Of a stretch of 64,000 nucleotides of DNA, positions 23,640 to 34,023 are shown piece by piece (position 1 is the stretch's first letter; each line of letters starts with the position of its first letter). A model generated the notes under the pieces. The model saw only the letters and a list, made by a program, of their open reading frames with translations. It searched no databases and had not been told where the DNA came from. Position numbers and translations under genes: made by a program. Source of the stretch: Hemerocallis citrina (Eukaryota; Streptophyta; Magnoliopsida; Asparagales; Asphodelaceae). The stretch is from NCBI GenBank assembly GCA_017893485.1, contig CM030359.1, forward strand, positions 30,880,430-30,944,429, given 5' to 3'.

Positions 23640-24150
23640 CATTGTAATGCCCTCATCATTAGTCTTGGCATGGTTAACCACGAAGTGTGTCGAATCCTAT
23701 ATAACAACGGTAGCTCCATCAATATCCTCTTCCTGGAAGCCTTCCAAGTCCTTAAGCTGTCTCGAGATTGTCTCAAACCTACCGGCTATACGATCTATGG
23801 ATTCTCCGGGGTGCCAGTGACTATCAAGGGAGTCGTCACTCTTGGCATAACCGCTGGAAAAACCCCAATAGCCCGAACAGAGCAAATGGATTTTTTGGTC
23901 GTCGATGTAAAGGCTGCGTACAATGTCATCCTTGGCCGACCTGGCCTTGCTGCACCTCATGTTGTACCTCAGCTTTCCACATGAAGATGAAATTCCCAAC
24001 CTCAGTGGGGGTGAGAGAAGTCAGGGGAAGACAAGTGACTGGTAAAAAATGCTACATGACTTCGATGGGAGGTTCGGTCCTTTCTCTAGAAACCCTAAAG
24101 CACTCCCAAGGGGGCAACGAAGCCGTCTTAGATCTAGTAGATCAATTAGA
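23640..24150 (+). pseudogene. pol: Protease region of element C, truncated
   Basis: In the family the protease follows gag. Blocks seen: HEVCRILYNNGSSINILF (active site), GYTIYGFSGVPVTIKGVVTL, DFLVVDVKAAYNVILGRPGL and, after a frameshift, MKMKFPTSVGVREVRG. The catalytic Asp of the DNGSS motif is replaced by Asn (YNNGSS, near 23700). The reading stops matching the family at about 24150 (after VDQLEE), where copia sequence begins, so reverse transcriptase is absent. Confidence 0.82.
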
Positions 24151-24152
24151 AG

Positions 24153-25909
24153 AATCATCAAAATTTTGGCTTAAGTACTCACTACCTCGATCTGATCAAA
24201 GGGCTTTAATACTATTACCAAGTTGGTTTTGTACCTCATTCTTGAATTCTTTGAACATTTTAAATCACTCTGATTTGTGTTTCATGAGATACACAAACCC
24301 CCATGTACTAAAATCATTAGTAATTGTAATGAAGTACTAAAAACCTCCTCTAGCCAATGCGTTGAAAGGTCCGCAGACATCACTATGTATGAAGCCTAAC
24401 AGATCACTAGCCCTTTCACATTTTCCAGTGAATGGAGGTTTTGTCATCTTGCCCAACAAACGAGGTTCACATACCTCATATGATTCAAAATCAAATGAGT
24501 CTAAAAATCCATCTTTATGGAGTTTGGATATGTGGTTCTCATTTACATGGCCCAAACGACAATGCCAGAGGTAAGTTGAGTTCATACCATTTGATTTGAA
24601 TCTCTTAATAGACGGGATTTCGAAGTTGAGAATATAAAGTCCATTACTCAATAATGCACAAGCATAACAGATACATACAAATAAATAAAACAACTTTTAT
24701 CCTTTATTATAAATGAAAAACTCTTCTTGTCCAAATAAGAAATAGAAATAATATTCCTTCTAAAAGCAGGCAAAAAGTAACAGTTCTCTAACTCAATGAT
24801 AAGCCCAGTGGGCAATGATAAATAAGTTCATACAGCTAAAGCTGCAACTTTTGCTCCATTTCCAACTCGTACGTCAACTTCGTCCTTAGATAATGGTCTA
24901 CTCCATTGAGATCCTACACAATTGTACAAATGTGAGATCCACATTCAGTATCCAATACCCAAGATGCAGAAGTAGATAAGTTAACTTCTATAAAAAAATA
25001 CCTGCAGTGAAAGTCTCACTTTCTTTCTATAGTGGAAGTCTCACTTTCTTTCTGTAGTGGAAGTCTCACTTTCTTTATTCTTCTTAAGCTCCTCCAGGTA
25101 CTTATCGTAGTTCATCTTCCAATATCTGGTCTCACCACAGTGGAAGGATGTGCCCTCCTTGGCCACCCCACCATTAGGTTTCAAGACAGTAATGCTAGGT
25201 TTGAAATTGCCCTTGCCCTTCCCCTATCCTTGGATTTCTTAATCTGCTTTTTGCCCTTGCCCTTACCTTTGGCCTATTGGACCATCATAATGGTTTTTCC
25301 CTTACTAATATTATGTTCAACAATTCTCAACATGCTTAGTAGTTCTGGAAGAGGTTTGTCAATTTCATTTATGTTGTAGTTCATGACGAATTGGCTATAA
25401 CTTTCCGGCAACAATTGCAAGACCAAGTCAGTGGCCAACTCTTGACCCAAATGAAAACTAAGCCTTTCAAGGTTCTCTTTGTACCCAATCATCTCGAGCA
25501 CATGAGTTCCAACAGGACTTCCTTCTGCCAGTTCGCACTGAAACAATGCCTTTGAGACTTTAAATCTCACATGCCTAGCCTACTCTTGATGGAGCCTCTT
25601 GAGGTGTAAGATCATATCGTAGGCATCCATGTTCTCATGTTGCTTCTGATGCTCAGAGTTCATGGTGGCTAGCATGAGACAGTCAACATCCAAGGCGTCA
25701 TCTTGATGCTTCTTATGAGCATCATTTTCGGTGCAAGGGGCACTTGCAGCAGGTGGCTCAGGAATAAGTTGCTCTAAAACATACAGTTTTTTCTCATGCT
25801 TGAGGACTATCCTCAGATTCTTGTACCAGTCTAAAAAAATTGTCGCAGACAGTTTGTCCTTCTCAATGACAGATTACAATGATAGGCTATTTGATGTGTT
25901 GGATGTCAT
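24153..25909 (-). pseudogene. gag-pol: copia gag-protease-integrase remnant
   Basis: ATG at 25909 (MTSNTSNSLSL, then a stop). Gag helical domain at about 25850-25300: FLDWYKNLRIVLKHEKKLYV, AYDMILHLKRLHQE and LVLQLLPESYSQFVMNYN. A nucleocapsid knuckle near 25110-25160 is damaged (FHCGETRYWKMN). Protease is near 24900-24960, with active site WVLDTECGSHICT, where Gly after DT is now Glu. GAG-pre-integrase domain at 24620-24480: LWHCRLGHVNENHISKLHKD and FTGKCERASDLLGFIHSD. Integrase core start to about 24153: FSTWGFVYLMKHKSE and LRSDRGSEYLS. Stops and frameshifts occur throughout. It is truncated before the integrase C-terminus. Confidence 0.87.
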
Positions 25910-27433
25910 GGTAATCTATCAAAGGAAATACGCAAAGTAAATATCATTTCATTAAAATATTTAAAAGAAATTTGCAGAGTAAGAAATATTTTACCATCAA
26001 TAGAAATATGCACAGTATGTATCATGACACTGAAATATTTAATAATGTCTTTTATTAAATTTACCTCCTACTATTTTTTATTCAAATCAATGACCCGCAG
26101 CATTGACTCGGAAAATTTCATCGTAAGATTTTCTAGTAGGCCAAGATCCATATTTCAGCTTGTTGTGAGTCAGTTTTGGCTGATCACCCAAAATTTAGTT
26201 ATTTAGGTAGGGAACACTTTCCAATTACATCGTTTGCAACTCTTTGATAATTGAGTAAATAACACTTATTCTAATCTATCTCATAGACTAAAGCCTAACT
26301 CTCTGCCTCTAAACTTTCAATCCTATTGAAATAGCCTAGTTAAGTCAGACATAACGATTGGCAGTTGAATATTACTTTTATCCCATCGCGTCTCACCATA
26401 ATAGATAAAGGCACCTTGCTTTGGCAGACCTACACTTAATCGATCCTAGCCTAGATGAGTGCCACGCATTGGCAAGCATCTTATTATGACTTAATAGTTA
26501 CTTTGAAAGATTTTTGTTAATTTATTAATTTATCTCGCTAGCTATTATCCATTAGCATGCAACAACAAAAAAAACAATGCATCTCATACAACATAAAAAA
26601 ATAAAATATATGTGATATGCTTGTAGCCCCAAACATATTTATACTCCTAAGCCAATGAGAGTATCAAGAGTACCAATAACCAAATATAGGGATTATAGTG
26701 TCTTCTCCAAGCAGCTTCTCAGTCAAGTTCTTGTATGATTGTCAATTCCTTATCTCCTCAGTGAGATTACATTTACATATAAAGAAAGAATGTATAATCG
26801 AAGTGTAGAGAGAAATGATTACATTGAGAATGTAGAGAGAAAGGCACGACACGCAGGACGTATTCAAAATACCAACATATAAACAATACATCACAGAACA
26901 TAAACCATGCATCACAGGACTAAGCCATGCATCATAGAACTAAGGTCACAACCACGCACCATGCATCATATAACATAATAAACAAAGAATAAGCTGTTAT
27001 GATTTTATTTAGATAATTTTAAAATGATTGTTTTTTTGTGAATTAATATTGTCCTACGCAGAGTTGGCATGCGGGGTTACGGCGCAGCGCCCCGGAGCAA
27101 AAATTACTTCATCATCCCTTGCCACCGCCAGTGCATGAACGCTTCATGATTTAAGAAACCCTAACGCCACTGCAAACGACGCAGGTGCATGAACTCTTCA
27201 TGCTTTAAGAAACCCTAACGTCATTGCAAATCACATCTTGCTGCTCCAGGATTTTCAATGGTTCCACCGAGGGCTACCCTGGTGTGACATATGTGTTAAC
27301 AACCAACACATAAACGAATCCTTATATTGAAACTGTTGCAAAAATTATATCACATATGAATCTTTCTTCCAAAAGTGCGAACATATCATGAATAATCACA
27401 TATTATACATAACCGAATTATGGTTTCGCAAGT

Positions 27434-27446
27434 GGCTCTAATACCA
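27434..27446 (-). other. Primer-binding site of the copia fragment
   Basis: The minus strand reads TGGTATTAGAGCC, one change from the standard TGGTATCAGAGCC complement of initiator tRNA-Met used by plant copia and chromovirus elements. The leader 25910-27433, between this site and the gag start, shows no open frame of note. Confidence 0.85.
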
Positions 27447-27449
27447 CTA

Positions 27450-28973
27450 TTAAGTTTCGAAGGCAATCACAGATCAAATACACAGCGAAAAGTTTACAAA
27501 AAAAAATATCGAAACCTAGCCATAGATCCATGCAAAAACCATAAATCGTATTTAGGAGTTATACCTTGAAGATGGATCTGCCATCTCCACTGTATGCCGA
27601 TCACAGCACTACAATATTGTGGTGCCACTATGGTATCCACACGAACGGATCAAATCAATTTTTTTCTCACGCCGCGGTGCTAGCTGTAGGAACGGGATGT
27701 TCCTTACGATCTTTATCTCTCACACGATTTCTATGACGGCTAGGATTTTCTCATGTGTAACTTTTCCAAAAATACGTATCATATATATGAGTGCAGAAAA
27801 TCAACCATAGGAGAGTAATGAGGCTGTAGGGCTCACAATCTGACATGAGTCAGAATTGTGTATGGGTGGGCCTTTGAACTTTAGTCAGCCCATTTAATCT
27901 AATTAAATGTCCAACTATTGTCAGGAGTCCAACTCTTACTTGGATCCCCAATTAAATTCATCTTATGAATTTAAATCCCAATTTCGATCCATTCTAAGTG
28001 TGTCACCCTATAGGTTCCCGATTAAATTGACAATAATACGGAAATCATATTCTAGTATTACAAACAGTGAGCGGTACCTAGCAATACATCACTACTACTC
28101 AAGTAACGAGAATATCAGTGATTTGACATAACCTATCCGTGACCAATGTTACCATGTATTCTAGTCTCTTTGTCTAGATATCTTAATTGACCACAAGGCA
28201 TAGAGCATGTCACCATTGTATAGTTCAATCTTTGGTTTCTTGATGTCCGAGTAGACTTACTAAAACAAATGAGCTTAATATCTTATATTGACTCATTTGA
28301 GTACGGCCATACATTTTGTAGTCTCACTTAATCAAGGGGTCCACAGATATCGCTCATGTTATGTAAGAGGGAAAAATCCTATCTAAGTCACTCACATCCC
28401 TCCGCATAATTTGTAGTATATCCAATAGTCGACTTTATAATTACCTTATTACAGGTAATATTTGACGACATTAAAACATAAAACTTCTCATGTAGGGAAC
28501 CATAGTGACTTCAAGTCAAAGGACTACATACACCATGGTCACTATGAGAACCGCTTATGACATTCACGTAATGATTTATGCAGCATTCTCAAGGTGGGTC
28601 AGTCCAGTAGATTATTACTGTAATATGTACCTATGTGAAAACTTGATATCTCATATCCATGAACCGTGAGATATGGTCATCAGTCTACGCACATACTAGT
28701 CTCTATGTATTATTGATGTCCTAATTTACAATAATACTTGACTATGAACATTTAAGAATAGTATTCTGATTACAACCAATAGGATCTCACAATCAAGTCA
28801 TATACTTGATATACTATGGTATTGAACCTACTATTCTAAGCACTTTATTACGTTCATTTAATCACAATAAAAAAACACAATAAATAAAATGCCTCATGTA
28901 TGAAATAAATGTCATGATGCAATGTAAACTAGTAATGTCAATACACAGCTGGCCTCCAGGGCATACACCAACA
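27450..28973 (-). repeat. 5' LTR of the copia fragment
   Basis: On the minus strand it begins TGTTGGTGTATGCCCTGG at 28973 and runs to about 27450, just before the primer site. The inner end is uncertain by a few bases because no clean CA terminus is seen. It is AT-rich and non-coding. The sequence GTGCC follows the LTR at 28974; the other flank is lost with the 3' half. Confidence 0.75.
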
Positions 28974-29650
28974 GTGCCTTCGGGAACCCTGGTTGTCCGC
29001 ATGACTTTGAGTCGAGTGATGGGGGTTGGCATTTCGTCCTACCATGGTAGTCCTCTGAGGTTTGGGTGCCATGGACGGAAGGAGTAGCTAAAGGAGACCG
29101 GAAGCTGGTGTTAGATCTGTCTGGTTCCCACAGACGATGACAACCTGATATTGCTTGTTTTATGTGTGGGAACAAAAAGTGTGAGTTCTTGTAATTTTTG
29201 TAGGAAGGGACAGATCTCAGTTGCAGATCCGGATCTGAGAGAAGGACCTCGTGGGAAGCTGAAAGTGAGGTGCTGCTGGGAGCTGGCCGACCGGAACACC
29301 TGCAAGAGGCCTAGAAACACCGGAAGAGGTCCCAGCGACAGGCCCTCCGACGATCTAGTCAGTCACTGTAGGAAAGGAAAGCCAGAGTTTAGGTGGAGAA
29401 AGAGTCATTACATGTAGATAGGGAAAGGGGATCTGGTATTTATAGGCAGAGAGTGGGAGCCATAACCCTAATGGACCGGGTTGACCCATTTCTCTATGGA
29501 CCTGAACAAGCAGAAGACCCACCGGATCCTCTGGCATGATGATCAGCGATAAGCGAATCTTAAGGGGATCAGACGGCTCTGATCGCGCTAGATAATTTAC
29601 CCACATGTAGTGAAGAGGAAGATAGTGATTTTGTATTGGGTGTAGCATTA
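28974..29650 (-). mobile_element. Tat-lineage element D: LTR, primer site and gag start only
   Basis: Minus strand. The LTR starts at 29146 (+ strand TGATATTGC) and extends to roughly 29650. It holds a TATA box (CTGCCTATAAATACC, near 29435-29450) and the family stem-loop block (29260-29340). The primer site near 29123-29143 is degenerate but retains CGTCTGTGGG. A gag N-terminus (MAPKPQRTTMVGRNANP) starts near 29085 and is cut at 28974 by the copia LTR. The outer LTR end could not be fixed. From 29651 to 29799 nothing is recognised. Confidence 0.72.
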
Positions 29651-29799
29651 CTCATTGGTTAAAACATTTTTCTCATATGGCCCTTACACATAATTATATT
29701 TTTCTTATAGCCTATCTGAAAGACTAAAACTATGAATCATATACATATGGGGGAAATTTGTAAATTTAGGGTGGGGCCCTGGCCCAAGCCGGCCCACAC

Positions 29800-29817
29800 A
29801 TAGCTACGCCAGTGTTT
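29800..29817 (+). repeat. Target-site duplication of the LINE-like element, left copy
   Basis: ATAGCTACGCCAGTGTTT, identical to 32319-32336. The next base on the outer side differs (C and T), so the duplication is exactly 18 bp. Confidence 0.9.
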
Positions 29818-32318
29818 TTTTTTGATGTATCGGATAGAGCCAAAAGGCTCCAGCCATCAAAAATATATTAATCAATAATAACAGTATACAAATAAATAAT
29901 CGAAGGCTTTACAAGATGTAAAACAATAAAATGCAAGCAGTAAAAAAACAAACAAAGGCTATTGAGCCAAAAATACAGATAAAAGTGCTACAGCAAGATC
30001 CCGCGTCGAAACAAGACAGAAAACAGAACAACCCTCCCCCAACGAAGGCATCCTAATCTGCTAGCAGTCCAAAGAAACACTCTAGCAGCACAACGGAGGC
30101 GACGCGCAGCCGCAATGCAGGGAATCAGCAAGAAGGCAAGACTCCACTGAGCTGAAATTGATGAAACGACGCAGAATCAGTTTTCCTCGCAAGAATGCGA
30201 GCACTCACACGAGTAGGCAAATTATAGGTGACTTTCTTTTTATGACTCCGCTTGACGGGGGGAGGGTCATCCCTTGCCGAAGAGGGCGAAAAAATTGCAA
30301 AGACCGAAGCCGAGGCTTCGACTATGATATAACACGGCGGGGACACGCAACAACTGAGAGCGTCCGAAGTGACAGGAGGGGTGGCCTTGGTCGAGACGTC
30401 CGAGTGAGGGAGGTAAGGATCATCAGAACTCGGAGAAATCTTACGGGAGAGGGAGTGGAAGAGATGATAAAAAGCTGTCAAAAGCTGTAAGAGTCCCGAG
30501 TGAACCCCTAAACGTTGATACCAAGAGAATAAGCATCCTGGGTAATGAAAAGAGAATGTAGCAAGATGGAGAGAAGAAACCTTAAAAACACACGGATAGT
30601 TATAATAAAACGAAGAATCCATGGTGTCGACCATAGACCTGTCAGGACGCGCAGGGGAATCAGAGATAACGCAGAGCGAAGCGTTCCTCCTCGCAAATCG
30701 AGACCACTCAAGCGAAGGGGAAAAGGATTTAAACAAGTTAGACTTGTAATCCAGCTTCCAAAACAATGAAGGAGACAAAGAGTTGGAACGGGTATGGCCC
30801 TTATAAGAACCCAACCAGGGGTTGGAGCCCAGAGAAGAACGAGCTTTGCGATCCTTAACTAGGATAGCAAAATTAGGATAGGGAAGGGTAACAGGAAGTT
30901 CACCATGAGGGGATGAAGGAGTGGAGGCGATCGTCGTTGAAGGCGAAACCGTAACTGAAGAGACAAGGTTCTGGCCCGAGACAACACTGCTCTTGCTAGC
31001 CACCCTCTCCTGAAACTTCCTAGCCAAGCTAGCAAGATATTTGTGCTTTAAAAGGGCGTAGTTTAGAACGGAAAGAAGTTTGGCCGGAAGGAGATGACCT
31101 TTAGGAAAACCAAGAAGGTTTTGAAGAGAAAAACATCTACTGCGAGAATGACCACACTTATCACAGAAAATGCATCTAATTTTATTCTTGCACTCGCGTT
31201 TAAAATGCCCGGGGCGAAGGCATCTGTAGCAAACCACAAGCGGATCTGCCTATAAGAAGAAGGGGAGTTTGTGGAGGTAGCAGAACCTAGAGAAAAATGG
31301 GAAATATCGGAACGAGGAGTAGGCAACTCCCTTTGCGAAACATTAACCGACTCCAAATTATTAGGCCTGGCATCAAACTTGGCGAGAAGCATTGAATGAA
31401 CCAACCCAACCTTGACAACCAGGATCACCTGCAGGGAAGGCCACTGTACCAAAAAAGAGGGGGGGTACAGTACAGTTCCAACTGCAACAAAGAAGCACCA
31501 CTGATGAGGAAAACAGTGGAGTACGAGCGGGGAAAATTACTACCCACAATGGGGGTTAAAAACACCCTCCAACAAGAGAGAAAAGGATGGTGAAAAGAAA
31601 CGATAAGGGAAGAAAAATAGAGATGACTGATCTTGAGAGAGCTAAAGCTCAGTGCATCACAATAAGGTGTCAACCAGCAACTGACGGAGCGGAGCCGTCG
31701 TGGAAAGAGAAAAAAGTAGTGATAAATAGCACAAGTACCACAAACCCAATCACAGCACCACAAAATCGATAACGAAATCACTAGAGAACCGAGAAGCTCT
31801 ACCAAAGCCAAATAATACAAACCGCACCTATTAAAGCGGAATACTCACAGTGATGATAAGGCGGATCCACCGGGAAATCACTCTCTGATCAAGGAAGGGG
31901 ATTAGGGCTGCCGGAGGATGGAGACCACCGGGATGGAACTCGAAGCCGAACAAGAAAGGCCGCACCTTGCAGGGAATGGCGTCACCGAAGAAGGGCCGCA
32001 CAATAGGAAGAGACTTCGAAATGCTGAACCGAGAGACGATGCAAACCAAGGATCCGACGGAGAGCTTCGATCGAAACCAAGAGAGGGGAAGAACCGCTCG
32101 CCGAAACTGGGGGGGAAGAGGAAAGAGGGATATGGGTTTGTAGAGGAGGATGAGCTGAAGAGAATTAATGAAGGAAGGGTGGGGAAACGAAGGAAGGAGA
32201 GGCCGGATCTGGGGGTTGAAGGACAGGGATGAAGGAACAGTAACGATCGCTTTTGAAATCGCTTTCTCAGTCGCTTTCTCACTTACGAATTTATTATATA
32301 GATTTAAAAGGAACTTTT
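29818..32318 (-). mobile_element. LINE-like retroposon carrying an ORF1-type gene but no reverse transcriptase
   Basis: It is bounded by an 18-bp direct repeat, ATAGCTACGCCAGTGTTT, at 29800-29817 and 32319-32336. A T tract at the left edge is a short poly(A) tail on the minus strand. Long target duplications plus poly(A) are hallmarks of LINE-machinery insertion. The 2.5-kb body holds a zinc-knuckle protein gene (30125-31450) near its 3' end and a GC-rich leader (31830-32250) at its 5' end. No reverse transcriptase or endonuclease motif was seen. It could be an ORF1-only LINE derivative or a processed copy of a cellular zinc-knuckle mRNA. Confidence 0.75.
30125..31237 (-). pseudogene. Zinc-knuckle (CCHC) protein, ORF1-like, of the LINE-like element
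   Basis: Open frame of 370 codons on the minus strand. Near the start it has two knuckle-like clusters: CYRCLRPGHFKREC, a proper C-x2-C-x4-H-x4-C, then CIFCDKCGHSRSRC. A long Ser/Pro-rich region follows, then a basic tail (VKRSHKKKVTYNL). The coding part probably begins further upstream, since a related open stretch in another frame reaches 31452; this implies a frameshift near 31200. In plant LINEs a CCHC knuckle protein is the usual ORF1, which binds RNA. The nucleic-acid-binding role is inferred from the knuckle only. Confidence 0.55.
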
Positions 32319-32336
32319 ATAGCTACGCCAGTGTTT
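32319..32336 (+). repeat. Target-site duplication of the LINE-like element, right copy
   Basis: Identical to 29800-29817. The sequence that follows, 32337-33058, is AT-rich with no open frame or recognised element; it is the flank between this retroposon and the hAT transposon. Confidence 0.9.
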
Positions 32337-33066
32337 AACTAACAAATCCACGAGTCATGCTTTTTTTATATTTAAGAGAATAATATTATAAAAACCGAAA
32401 CATAAGTTTATGAAACATTTTAAATTTCTGTATATCATGCTTATTTAGTTTTTTTATTTCTGTTTTTGTTTGACTTTAAAATAAGTAAGAAAATTTTAAA
32501 AAATCAATTTATTTTGTCTGTATATCATTTTAAAAATTTAGAAAATAGTTTTCCTTAATTGCATATTTTTTCTTGTTTGGAGGAGAAAACTAAATAAAAA
32601 GATATTTTTAAAATACAATATGGATGGTAATCACAACCATTTAAGTTTTCTATCAGAAAAAGTTTAACCACACTATCTATTAAAAGATTTAAAAGATTAT
32701 AATTATCAATTTTTAGTGTTTCATTCCTTTTTAAAAGGAAAGTAATTTTTATTTAAATCTGACATGACATATTGTATTCTTGTTAACTTTTCTTTTTTCA
32801 AACAAAGATAAGAAAACCCTTTTCTAACGAAAAAAGAAAATCAATTTGGGCACAAGAAATATGTTTTCACCATATTTTTATCGAAACAAACAACCCCTAA
32901 CAAAATATTTCAATATCTTTATTTATGGTGATAAATTTTTTGATATATACACATGAATTAAGGGACATTGGAGCCGGGACCTAATATTTGGTGGAACAAT
33001 TAGTATTCAACTCTTTTTTTAAAACTTATTTATTTATTTATTTTTCTGAGGTTGTGGCTTTGAAAT

Positions 33067-33130
33067 TAGGGTTGTTCACACTTCGGTTAAAACAGATTAC
33101 CGAACCGAACCGAACCGAAATTTGCCAATT
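33067..33130 (+). repeat. Left terminal and subterminal repeats of the hAT element
   Basis: Terminal inverted repeat followed by four CCGAA units (ACCGAACCGAACCGAACC near 33102-33119). Such subterminal arrays are the usual transposase-binding regions of hAT elements; binding here is inferred. Confidence 0.75.
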
Positions 33131-34023
33131 GGTTCAGTTTTTCAGTTTTTCGGGTCAGTATAGACCCGAACCGGTGTTTTTATAGAGAGTTCGGATCGGT
33201 TTGCGGATGGCGTTTGAATAAACCCAACCCAAAAGTTTTTTTTGGCCCAAATATTCCTAGCCCTATGATCTATGGTGAACAAGATCTAAGGGTGGCCCGA
33301 ATGCATTCCTCTCACTCTCAATGCCTCACTCAAAAACCCTAGCCACCCACTTCAGCTATCCACTTCTCCAATTCTCCTCTTCCTCTCAAAATCACCATTA
33401 CCCAAAACAAAATTGGTCTTTCGACCTCTCACAAAATCCCATGCCTTCCCCTTTTGACCTCTCCATCTCTCCCTCACCGACAACTTTCGACCTCTCCATA
33501 CTCCCATGCTACCCCCTTTTCCTTCTCAGGTAATCCACAGGCCACAGTTTGAGCTTCGCCTTCTTGTTGCATTGTAGCCTCTCTACCTCTAGAATTCGCG
33601 ACCTCCCGGTCCTCTCCCCACCCTCGTCTCTCGATATCTCCTCACAGTGCCTCCCCATTTCAAGCTAAGGTATAAATTAAGCTTGAAATTTCTAAGCGTT
33701 AAAATTTATAACTAGAAATAATAAGTCAGTTTTGGTTTATACCTTTATTAGGTTTTAATTTGTAGATTTGATTTGAAGACTTTCCTGACTTGGTGGTTGA
33801 CTTGACTGGTTGTAGAATTGTAGTGGTAATGTACTGTGTGCTAGACTACTTGTGTGGTTGACTAGTTGTAGTGGTAGTGTACTAGTGTGGTACTAGTATT
33901 GATTTTGATATAGATAATAGTGGTCGTGAGGATTCAAATTCCATTAGCATTGATAATATAGCCTAACAGAAGCAAGTACGCAACCCTAACAAAGTACTAG
34001 GAAACCAATTAAATATAGGTCTA

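Larger units (their letters stand above)
16470..24150 (+). mobile_element. Tat-lineage Ty3/gypsy element C, 5' part, truncated
   Basis: Plus-strand order: LTR 16470-17077, primer site from 17081, gag start 17149, solo-LTR insertion 17302-21891, rest of gag to about 23400, protease from about 23640, then an abrupt end at about 24150 against a minus-strand copia fragment. It is of the same family as element A, with the same gag start motif, capsid and protease blocks. Reverse transcriptase, integrase and the 3' LTR are missing. The LTR landed in the 5' part of B2 and is preceded by GTGCC. Confidence 0.85.
24151..28973 (-). mobile_element. Ty1/copia retrotransposon fragment (5' LTR to mid-integrase)
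   Basis: On the minus strand: LTR (28973 to about 27450), primer site complementary to initiator tRNA-Met (27446-27434), a 1.5-kb leader, gag start at 25909, protease, pre-integrase domain and the first half of integrase, ending at about 24153. Reverse transcriptase, RNase H and the 3' LTR are missing. The LTR start TGTTGGTGTATGCCC is of a common plant copia type. It was inserted in the gag leader of Tat element D. The 3' half has been lost, bringing integrase next to protease of element C. Confidence 0.85.

Noticed and set aside
16465..28978. GTGCC before the LTR of C (16465-16469) and after the copia LTR (28974-28978), as if one target duplication
   Set aside because: The two ends belong to different elements (Tat and copia) in opposite orientation. 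A chance five-base match is the simpler reading.
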